Source: Hamiltosporidium tvaerminnensis (Eukaryota; Microsporidia; Dubosqiidae). From it: 64,000 nt of DNA. Made by a program: the position numbers and the translations under genes. The DNA lies in NCBI GenBank assembly GCA_022605425.2, contig JAKIMF020000011.1:806001-870000 (forward strand), read 5' to 3'. Numbering within the stretch: the stretch's first letter is position 1; every line of letters starts with the position of its first letter. The notes below the pieces were generated by a model. That model ran no database searches, was not told where the DNA came from, and saw nothing but the letters and a program-made list of their open reading frames with translations. Positions 55,095 through 64,000 of the stretch are shown here, piece after piece.

Positions 55095-55625
55095 ATTAAG
55101 GGGTATTAGTAAAGGAATTTATGATAATAGAAGAGGAGAAGAGGGTGTTATATAATAGGAGTTATTAGATGATTAGTAATGGGTGTTAATTATCAGTAGA
55201 GTAGTTAACGGGGTGTTATATAAAGAGTTTATTAACGACTATAGTAGTAAAGGGTGTTATATAAAGGTTATTTATGAATAGAGTAGTAAAGGGTGTTATA
55301 TAAAGGTTATTTATGAATAGAGTAGTAAAGGGTGTTATATAAAGGTTATTTATGAATAGAGTAGTAAAGGGTGTTATAATAAGGGTTATGAATAAGTAGA
55401 TTATTAAAGGGTGTTAAATAAAAGGTTATTTATGAATAGAGTAGTAAAGGGTGTTATTTATGTCAGAGTAGTAAAGGGTGTTAAATAAAAGGTTATTTAT
55501 GATATGAGTAGTAAAGGGTTTTGTTTATGACCTGATCCTTAAAAGGGTTTTATCTTGTATAGAGTAGTAAAAGGTGTTAAATAATATGAGTTATAAGTGT
55601 TATGTAAAGGGGTTTTATATAACCC
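55095..55625 (+). repeat. G-rich AAAGGGTGTTAT array, 39-bp units
   Basis: Units of GTAGTAAAGGGTGTTATATA with AAGGTTATTTATGAATAGA at about 39 bp. It is G-rich on + and C-rich on the coding strand upstream of the minus-strand gene at 54,773-55,090. It is the last motif array; to the right the sequence changes to TE-rich DNA without any. Confidence 0.9.
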
Positions 55626-57409
55626 TATAAGTTCTTAGGAGAATAAAGAAAGTATTTAAACATTTTTAACTTATTTAACCTTAAAAAGATCAAACCCAAA
55701 GGAAATGTAAATAAGAAAAATAAAATATTTTAATATGAATTTAGTGTGTAGTTTTAAATGATTTTAATGAAATATATTTATACAACTTGAATGATATGTG
55801 AGAATTGAGGATTTTTAGGTTAATTTTTTACATTTGTCTTTAAATAAACTTAATTAGGATAAAAGAAAGGTTAGATATTGGTTTAGGATGGAGAAAAGGA
55901 AAGGTTTTGATTGTAAAATTATCTTGCTTGAGAATAATAGTTGTTTTCGATTGGAATGTTTTGCTTGATTATGTGGTTGTGAAGAAATTATTAGCAAGGC
56001 TAGTAGGGAATTCGTAATAATATTTATTTTCAAAATTTTTTTCAGAATCTTAGTTGAGTCAGATACATGGGATTATAGATGGATTGTCTAGAAAGAATGT
56101 CAAAGGAAAGAGAGACTTAAAAAAAGTGCATGAGTGTTGGCTCTATTAATTCTTGGTATTACGACTTCCTAGGTCTTTAAAACCGCTGCTGGAAATTATA
56201 TAAAAAAATGTTGAGTTTAGTAAATAAAATGAAGACGAGAGTATGTTTGTATAAATTGATGTTGATTAAGCTTAGGTTCAAGTGCTTTGGGTCGAAATTC
56301 TATTGGATACGAAAATAAATGTTGAGACTGAGAATATACTTAAAAAAAATATTGATGAGCTGCGAGTATAAATTATGCCAAAGGTCGTTTGGTGGTTTCT
56401 TTAACAATAAAAACTCTGAAAATAAGATAAGCTGCAATTTGTAGCAAAAAATTGTATCGTGGTCAAGCTCTAAATAGAAAATAGTCTACAAGGGCAGTAA
56501 GAATTTGTTGAACAAATGATTTTTTCAACAAAAAATTGATAAATCTTACTAAAATAATATTACTGAGTAAAGAAATCTCTTAAAATATGAGAAATCGAGG
56601 TTTGAAATCCTAGGAAATCAATTAATTTATTTTTTATATAGAAGATCGGGTATTTGCATTCTTAGAGAAAATATTAGAAAAGCAAGTTGTTCTTAATAAA
56701 GGACATGTATATTTAAAATTGATATTGATAAAAAAAAATAGAATATGATTTAAAAATTGCATATTTCAAGAGGTTACTTTGTGAGATATATAAATTTGTA
56801 TGTAGTCTTCCAATTAAACTCGCAATTAAATTATAACAATCGGTTTGATTAAAGTTGTACTCATAATTCACTTTCCCCATTGCTTACCATAAAAGTCAAG
56901 GTAAAATGTGCTATAAAAGCTCAACAGCAATATATAAAAAGTGACACGACAAAATATAAATAAAGAATTAGCGGTAAAATATATTCAGAAGCCCGAAAAC
57001 CCTTTATAAACATTTTCCGAAATACTGAATTATTCATGCTTGAAAGCACAGGGAAACGTGATACACTCACTACAGCTCTAGAGTCGAATGGGATTAACTA
57101 TCTTCTTAGACAAATAGAAGTTCTAATGTTCATCATATCAAAATTATTTCTTTTTAAAATTTTCTGATTCTGGTAAAAAGCTTTGCTGCTGACAGAACTC
57201 GAATAAGACGAAATTCAGATCGTTTTTCAAGCTTTGTATTTTGAATAATGTTTTGCGCCAGGTGATAATTTGTTTTGCATTAAATTAAAACCTTAAACGC
57301 ATATTCTGAAAATAATGTTTTGCAGAATTACAAAATAGGGAATCAATTATCATTAAAAGAAATTTATTTATTTTTTTTATTTGTTCTCATATTTCTATTC
57401 TTTAAGACG
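55626..57409. other. Intergenic stretch, nothing recognised
   Basis: Moderately AT-rich, with no arrays and no credible open frame. It probably holds older LINE remains leading into the degenerate copy that starts near 57,410, but I cannot align specific motifs. Confidence 0.4.
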
Positions 57410-58490
57410 TAGCTTGAAAGAGGATTGCATAGTGATGAGGTGCGAAACGAACATATGCTTCTGGTACTCTTGGATGGTCTGGAATCGTAAAGAAATATCA
57501 ACTAGCCGAGTAGAAATTCTCAAGGTGAAGAATACTGATAAAATCAATTTGCATGTATAAATGGTTATAAAAGACGAGCATAGTTTCTTAGAAGAAGTCA
57601 CTAAGAAGAATTTATAAAAAGCTCAATTTGCAAAATTATATAACGAAATATAAAAACGAAAACTTGATTCAAATTATACAATTCAAGAGAAAATGAGCTT
57701 TTGAGTGTGACTGACTTTTCAATATGGCTAAAGAAAGGTAATATTAGGCCACGAAATTAAGCTTGTTCTACTATATCAAGACAGAAATGTATTCGGGGGT
57801 GCATATGGTATGTCTTAACACTGCAACCAGGCTAGCAAAAAAGTAGATCACTTAGCAACGAGATGCAAAAAAAAGGCTTGTTCATGACTATACTAGACTA
57901 CACTAAGAATTTTTACATAGTATACACATACTTCTTTAAAATAGATATAGGTTTAAGTCCTCAAAAGAATTAGGAGTCACTCAGTTCAAGAAATTCTTGA
58001 CAACTGATATGTAAGAAATAGAGTAAACACCAGAATAAAAACTGATTTTAAATTTGAATAACAGCCCGATATATTTATTTTAAGATAGGAAGAACAAAAA
58101 GATAAAACTCCCTGAATTAAGAATCACTTTAAATAGTTAAAACAGAGAAGATAAGGAAGTACGAACTATTAGAAAATGAGTTAAGTCCTATATAAAAGTG
58201 TAGGATTGAGATAATTTCGTATATTGTGACATGAGACGGTATTGGTAGAAATACTTTAAGCCATATGTTAAGAGACTACAAATATCTACAAATATAGAGG
58301 CATATTTACAATTCATTTACACAAGACGACTGTCTAAAACATTTCTATTGATCGACGAAATGGACTTGAGTCTTGACTAAATGCAGAAGATGGCTGGGAG
58401 AGAGTGTGGATGATGCATTAAGGCAGTCGAAACACGAGGAAGGCTACACACTTCAAAACAAAGTCGAAAACCAAAGAGTATAATTGTACC
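57410..58490 (+). mobile_element. Second degenerate copy of the RLE non-LTR retrotransposon (3' part)
   Basis: Collinear with 22,040-23,110 of the first copy. Shared stretches include AAAGAAATATCAACTAG and AATTAGGAGTCACTCAGTTC plus AAGAAATTCTTGA (57,968-58,002). The zinc-knuckle and endonuclease coding sequences are recognisable but split by many frameshifts and stops, so this copy is older than the one at 19.5 kb. No RT part is recognisable in front of it. Confidence 0.8.
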
Positions 58491-59250
58491 TTTATCCTCA
58501 CGCTACAGCCCTGCCTTAGAATGGCCTGCCTTAGAAATGTCGTTCATTGGTCTCTATTCAGTGCCACATTTCACAGATCTTCCTCACTCATAGTTTCGGC
58601 GGGTCTTTTCGATTTTATCAATCAAGCGAGTCTTGCGTCTTCCCACGTTTCTCTTACGTACAGGTATATGACTCAAACGTAAAATGATAAGCAATTCTTT
58701 AGCAATCTTAGCAAGTGATCTATCTGGCAGAGTCTGTTCTAACAGACTCAGTCCAAGACTATCATCTCTCTTAATTCGGCGTAGATTTCTTCGTTGTTTC
58801 GTTTCTTTTACCTGCCGTTTTTTTCTATAGGTAATAAATACCACTCAGTAGTTTCTTTCTGAACATCGCGTGTCTTTGCTCATCAATCTTCTTAAGAACT
58901 CAGGATTCTGTTCATACATAGGAAGAGGTCTCGGCAGCGTTTTCTAGAGCATAGCTTCTGTTCTTCCCTGTAACGAGCTTGGACTTTAAGAGCTTGAAGA
59001 GACTATAGTAGGAATTTTCCGAACACGAATTCTTCATTCAATTTTTTTTAAGCTGCTGTCGTTTACACCTATTCAAGATCCTAAATATACAAAATCTTCT
59101 ACTGTTTTAAAGATTATCTCCGAATTAGTATTTTGGAAGTCATCAGGTACTACTAACTGTTATTTATTTAGTTTTACCGATTTAAATATCAGGCTTATCT
59201 TCTTGGCTACAGATTCCAAAGCAAAGAACGCTATTTGCAACTAGCTTGTG

Positions 59251-59779
59251 ATCTACAATAAGGTCCATATCATCAGCGTATAAAGGATGTCAGATCGCTT
59301 TTTAAATATGCGACCACTAATATCTAGGCCAGAATTATTAACTCCTTTCTTTAGAGTCTACTTAAATATTAAACACGCCGGGGGCCACCCTCATTTAGAC
59401 CCTTAAATTTTCTACTTTTAAATGATAGAATCACTGTACCCTGAATTTGCAATTTGATCATGAAATTGGCATTTTAGTCAACCTAATAAATTTAAAGGGG
59501 GATAAGATAATTCTTTCATGGCTCTTTAAAGCATTTTTCGTAGGACTTACTATGCTAGCTAAAGTCTATAAAATTTCTGTGAACACTTATCTTATATTCC
59601 AGTGTTTTTTCTAGAATTTGTTTTAATGTATAAATTTGGTCAGATGTCGACCTATCTTTCAAAAAGCTGCAGTTGTATTCTCTTATGATCTTCTCTGGAT
59701 AAGGTAGCTGTCGTGTGAAAAAAATGCTATCCGGAACCTTGTAGGTTGTGTTCAAAAAAGATATTTTTCTGTGATTCAC
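59251..59779 (-). pseudogene. RTE-like element reverse transcriptase fragments
   Basis: The open piece 59,779-59,555 covers RT motifs 2a-A: PYPEKIIREYNCSFLKDRST is followed by DQIYTLKQILEKTLEY and the FIDF start of motif A. The YADD catalytic box (motif C) lies further on at 59,280-59,251 in a different frame. The Asp pair is intact at DNA level although the gene is not. Confidence 0.75.
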
Positions 59780-61040
59780 AATTATTCCTTTTTTTGTGGG
59801 TCAAGAAGACAAAACTTGAATCCTATTCTCTGAAGATTTTAATTTTTTCTATATATCTTAAATTCGATGCCTTAGCTCTTTAATGTAATTTCTGGTAGCG
59901 TTTTTAATGAGTTTACTAGAAATTTTTCCGTTCTCATGGTCTTTATCGTTTTTCTGTTTTTCCACAGCTTATCTACTTCTACATAAATTAGCACAATATA
60001 TTCATAGCTACCTGTACTTTCAAGTTAGTCAAAAACTCGTCCGTCTCTTCTTTATCTTTGCGTCTACTTTGTAGTTCTCTAAAATGTTCTGATAATCTAT
60101 ATATAACTATTTAGTTTCACTTATTTCCTCATCTGTTTTACTTCTACAGATGTTTATTTGCGGAATGCAACCTCTTTTGTATCATTCACGTTTTTATGCG
60201 TTTCTCTGCTTAGGTATGTACTTATATCACTGAATTAGCACCATTTGCGTAATAATGACTGTCTGTTCTTAACTCGATGTATTCTTTTTTTCCAAATTTC
60301 TCGCATATCTATATCTTTCTGTATCTATTCTAGACTTGCTTATTTGTATCATCAAGTTGTAGGCCTCATTCTTAGCTTTACCTATACTTGCTCATTCCTC
60401 ATGAAACCATCATTGCTGTAAACACTTCGCTTGAATTTAATAGATTCCCTGGCTGCTTCAACTATGCGCTGCTTAAGCCTATTTCATTTGTCATCCGTAT
60501 CTTCTTTGGTTCGTTCTCTACCTATTTCGTTAGTTTTCAAACTCAAATATTTTCTTTCCTTCCTCACCCTTCAACATACGAGTGTTATATCTGGCAAACA
60601 TAGTTCCTTTTTTATTTCTTGGTGTGCGAGATTCTACCTCTTAATCGTTCGACGAGGAGGAAATGATCAATATCGGCGTTGGCTCTGCAATGCACTCGAA
60701 AATAAAGTAAGCTAGAGCAGTATGCCTGTCAATAAAGCCGTGATTTATTTGTTTGAATCCTCCACCATCTGGTGTCGTCCAAATACCCTTGTGTATGTTC
60801 CGTGATCAAAAATTTTCCCTCAACAATTAAATTTAACTTTTTGCAAAATTAATTAGTCGGAATATATTTTACGAATGCTCCCCATGTAGACTAAATTTCA
60901 AATACTACTACAAACAGATTCTTTAGCTACTTTTGCCTCCATGTCTCCTAGCGAAAATAATATGTCATTTCTAAGACAATCGTCGTATACTTTCCCTAGG
61001 AGATCGTAAAAAGCTTGCCTTTCTACATCAATTAGATCTT

Positions 61041-61316
61041 CTATGCGAGTATGAGCATTGATGATACAATAGTTGAAAAATTTCCTCTGATTCTGATTCT
61101 ACATAGACTGAGTGCGTAGGCTTTAAAATCGATTGCAAGCGGTAATATCTTGTTTTCAAGCATGAATTCTGGTTCTAGTGGGTGGTGTTTTTCGTGAAAG
61201 CTATAGTAGAGTAAATACCCCTTCCTATTTATAAATCCCTGTTCAGCCCATCTCATTTCTTGTAGTGCTATAATGTCGATTTTATGTCCAGAAATCACAT
61301 CAGATAGACACTTCAT
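61041..61316 (-). pseudogene. RTE-like element AP endonuclease fragment
   Basis: A 91-codon open piece. DIIALQEMRWAEQ carries the catalytic Glu of the exonuclease-endonuclease-phosphatase family, followed by GYLLYYSFHEKHHPLEPEF. After a frame change just below 61,041 the sequence continues with HTRIEDLIDVERQAFYDLLG and a GDMEAKV block that corresponds to the usual GDFNAKVG motif. Confidence 0.75.
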
Positions 61317-61340
61317 CGCATCAGCCTATGAAAAGAACGC

Positions 61341-62469
61341 ACGTTCCATGTTGGAAGTAGAATATCTTTTTTTTCGTTTAGCCACGCTAAAGAGTTTTTT
61401 AATTTTTTGTTTGGGTTTCGTAACAAGTTGGTTTTAAAAGGTGGAATGATAGATTTACCACAACCCCCTAGCTTGAAGGACCAGTTCCTCTAAGTCGCCT
61501 CTTACGAAAAGCTGGGAATACTCTAAGTAAATTCTGCTACCGACATGGAGGGAGGCGGAAGCGACTATTAAGCATGTTAAAGCAAAAAGTAATGTATTCT
61601 TTACTTTAAGTACAAACTCTTTTGGGAACCGACGATAAGCATAAATAAAAATTCAAATTTAGAGCAAAAAAAGTTCTTGTAAAAGAGGCAAAAGAAAATG
61701 ACTAAAGCCAAGAAACTTATCAAATCAATTAGAATAGTCATTTAATTGTCCTTTTGTTGTTTAATTTTAATTTATTGGATAAGCTGTTTATTTCAGACAT
61801 TTTAATTTCGAATCCTTAATTTTATTGATATTTCTCCGAAACATTTAATTTTTTTATTTTCTTATTTACTCAATTGAATTTAAATTAAAACATTTTTTCG
61901 AAATATAATAAACAAAACTTTCTAAAAGTTTTGTAACAATAAATTTGAAAATTAGAAGTACTTGTAGCGTTTATTTTAATAAAATGTAAAAATTTAATCA
62001 TAAAAAAATTGTAAAATTAAGAATCATTTTATATTTATTTGTAGTAAATTAACAAAATCTGAATTAAAAAAATCAAGAAATATTAATTTTTAGTAAGAAC
62101 TTAAGAAAAATGGTTTAATGATAAAATATCAAAATATATTTTGGATGTATAAATTGTTGAAAATTACATTTAAAACAGTTTTTCTTAAAAAATCAAGAAA
62201 TTTTTTTCGGGTAAATTAAAAATACTAAAGATAATATTTAATTTAAAAATTTAAATTATCTGAATTATTTTTTTTTCCCTAAATATAATGAATTTCAAAT
62301 TTAACATTTAATAAAGTCATAATTAATTCAAACTTAATTTAATAATTAATATTTAATAATAAATTCAATGAAAAAAATCATTAAAAATATATTTTCGACG
62401 TTTTTTCAGTTCTTTAAACTAACCTTATTTGTTTCTTAAAACTATAAATAATTTGCAAGTTTCATACCC
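61341..62469. other. AT-rich stretch with LINE 5' margin
   Basis: The first 250 bp probably belong to the 5' part of the minus-strand RTE-like element. From about 61,700 the sequence becomes extremely AT-rich with no structure I can name. It forms the 5' flank of the small secreted-protein gene at 62,470. Confidence 0.4.
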
Positions 62470-62755
62470 ATGAAGTTCAAAAGACAAACAATTACAGGCA
62501 TTCTGTTTTTTTTCGCTCTCTTTACAAGTGTTATGTGTTCAGTTGATGAAGACCATAAGGATGTGAAAAGGATGTAGTAGAAGCCGAAGCTAAAGAAGCA
62601 AGTCCACCTGCCCAGGTAAGTGAAGAAATCGAAGAGAACATCGAGGAAGAAAATAGTAACAAGGATGACAAAAATACTGCTGAATTAAAACCAGTTAAAA
62701 ACCAGGGTGGTTTCAAACATCCCCACGCTCATACAAGAGGCCACCCCCATTTTTA
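62470..62755 (+). pseudogene. Small secreted acidic protein with His-rich tail, frameshifted
   Basis: The ATG at 62,470, preceded by CCC, opens a clear signal peptide (MKFKRQTITGILFFFALFTS, cleavage near VMCS). After about 35 codons this frame stops (62,575-62,577). A second frame continues directly from about 62,571: an acidic region (VSEEIEENIEEENSNKDDKN) and a histidine-rich end (GGFKHPHAHTRGHPHF) to the stop at 62,753-62,755. One extra base in the A4 run at 62,565-62,569 would join the two frames into one protein of about 96 residues. It is therefore either a sequencing error, a recent pseudogene or, less likely, programmed frameshifting. His-rich C-termini can bind metals. No family is recognised. 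Confidence 0.55.
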
Positions 62756-62935
62756 ATTTATTTTAAAGTGTTATCATTCATCTTATTTTAGATTTTATGT
62801 TTTTTTTAATTGTTCAAATTATAGCTAATGATTTAGATTTTTATTTTCCTTAAATATTTTATAGTATTTTACGATACTTTATCTAATGATTATATTGATT
62901 TTAAATAGATAGGTCATTATTCTTAGTATTGTAAA

Positions 62936-63650
62936 GTGGAGGATAACCACATAAAAAACTTTCTGCTTGGCAATGAGTGCGTGAAACTGGTGTGAGATCA
63001 TTGTTTTGATTTTTGATGGAAAAAAAACCACACTACATCTTCAGTTGTTCCATGAAAGTTGTTATGAAGAGGAGAGGTCTAAGAAATAGAGAAACTTATT
63101 CTACAAATTTATTTGTTAGTTTTTAATGTAACCAGATTGCAGACCGCAGCTTAAATTATAGATAATTGCCATTTTAAAGCATAGAAACCTAGCCTTGCTC
63201 ACTCGGGTTAGAAGACTTAGCGCCTGGGAGATACAAAACAAAAAACCATTTAAAGCCAGGAGATCTAAGTAGCAAGTTAAACCTGTTGGTATGACATTGC
63301 ATTGTCTAGGTGGACTTTATGTAAATCTCTGAAATATATCTTAGCTAGAAGTTTATTGGGTTCCGAAAGTGTAGAGTATTTGTGAATGCTGCATAGTCTT
63401 GGGGGAGCCCAGGGGGGGCTTCGATCACACTCCATGCAACAGACATTAAAAAACTTCGGGACACTGCCTTCTCTATTAATTAAGTTCTACATACCTGGTA
63501 GATTAAATGCTTTGATACGTAGGTATCGCAGGAGTTACCGATGGAGTGTTGGGGTAGCAGTCATTTATGTTAAAACTAGAACTGCGTTAACCCATGAAAA
63601 CAAATATAACACTTGTCACTGTTTTAAAAAGATGTAATACTTTAATAAAG
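62936..63650 (+). repeat. Dispersed repeat DR1, copy E (full length)
   Basis: Forward copy beginning GTGGAGGATAACCACATAAA and ending AAAAAGATGTAATACTTTAA with AATAAAG. It includes the GC-rich core with GGGGGAGCCCAGGGGGGGCT. It differs from copies A and D by scattered substitutions and small deletions. A plus-strand open frame over its 3' half (63,386-63,637) is not conserved in other copies. Confidence 0.8.
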
Positions 63651-64000
63651 ATATTTTAAGTCAGTAATAAATTAAAATAAAATTTTATTGTCTAATGAAA
63701 TTTGTTATCAAAAAAGAAAATTTAAAATTCTAATAAATTATCAATAATTTCTTAAAACAACTTTTCAAGCGTTTTTTATATATACTTTTTATATTTAATG
63801 ATTAGAAATTCACTAAGAAAAATTAAATATATTTAATATTAAATGTAATCTACTATGTATTCATAAATATTTAAATGTATTTGTGTGTTTTTAGACGTTA
63901 AACTGTTTGCTAAACGAAAGAATTAATATAAATTGATATTTGTTTTTTTATATAAATTTACTGCATTTTGTTCTAAGTTACGTTCAAAGTTTGACAGAAA
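63651..64000. other. AT-rich end of window, nothing recognised
   Basis: No gene, RNA or repeat I can support. Confidence 0.5.

Larger units (their letters stand above)
58560..61340 (-). mobile_element. RTE-like non-LTR retrotransposon, degenerate
   Basis: Read on the minus strand, fragments in order are as follows. An AP-endonuclease domain (61,316-60,900) has IIALQEMRWAEQGFINRKGY, and further on, in another frame, LGDMEAKVAKES. RT fingers (59,779-59,555) have NCSFLKDRSTSDQIYTLKQI and VHRNFIDFS. The RT catalytic box YADDMDLIVD is at 59,280-59,251. A C-terminal tail (58,844-58,584) has RLSHIPVRKRNVGRRKTRLI, the typical end of RTE-type proteins. An N-terminal APE nuclease with RT and no RLE sets it apart from the other LINE in this window. 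Frames are broken throughout. Confidence 0.8.

Noticed and set aside
1-64000. CRISPR array or bacterial operon
   Set aside because: The tandem repeats lack unique equal-length spacers, and the intron, Argonaute, tRNA and LINEs show a eukaryotic genome.

Overview
The window looks like a piece of a microsporidian nuclear genome. It is very AT-rich and has long gene-free stretches. The few intact genes are short or fast-evolving eukaryotic types: an Argonaute, a small adenylate kinase split by a 25-nt intron, a monopolin-like (Csm1/Pcs1) protein, a RhoGAP-like protein, a divergent protein kinase, a leucine-rich-repeat protein and three secreted beta-trefoil lectins. There is also one tRNA-Leu. 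Retained RNAi, many transposons and large intergenic regions fit an expanded-genome microsporidian such as a Hamiltosporidium- or Nosema-like lineage, but the species cannot be fixed from the sequence alone.

The window has three zones. Zone 1 (about 1-35,000) is gene-poor. It holds an LRR protein (6039-8405, -), a kinase (11631-12905, +), a RhoGAP-like gene (32527-33321, -), a Tc1/mariner transposon with TIRs and TA duplications (15223-16539), a decayed RLE-type non-LTR retrotransposon (19549-23412) and several copies of a ~0.7-kb GC-richer dispersed repeat that I call DR1. Zone 2 (about 35,500-55,600) is the gene-bearing core. In order it carries adenylate kinase, tRNA-Leu(CAA), the Csm1-like gene, lectin 1, lectin 2, lectin 3, Argonaute and two small membrane proteins. 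Zone 3 (55,600-64,000) is again TE-rich: a second decayed RLE-LINE, a decayed RTE-like LINE on the minus strand, a small frameshifted secreted-protein gene and another DR1 copy.

The most unusual feature is in zone 2. Genes are flanked by minisatellite arrays built on the motif GGGGTGTTA (reverse complement TAACACCCC). Their orientation follows transcription: wherever an array exists, the coding strand is C-rich (TAACACCC) upstream of the start codon and G-rich (GGGTGTTA) downstream of the stop codon. This holds for both + and - strand genes. For two genes on opposite strands (Argonaute and a small membrane protein), the last codons, the stop codon and one motif have been tandemly duplicated downstream as an 81-bp unit. 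The arrays between lectin 3 and Argonaute form abutting inverted arms that could fold into long dsRNA if read through, immediately upstream of the RNAi effector gene.

Most intact genes in zone 2 appear to be independent transcription units. The functional themes are nucleotide metabolism (adenylate kinase), chromosome segregation (Csm1-like), host contact (secreted lectins) and genome defence (Argonaute). The transposon remnants around them are of several ages and nearly all are broken.
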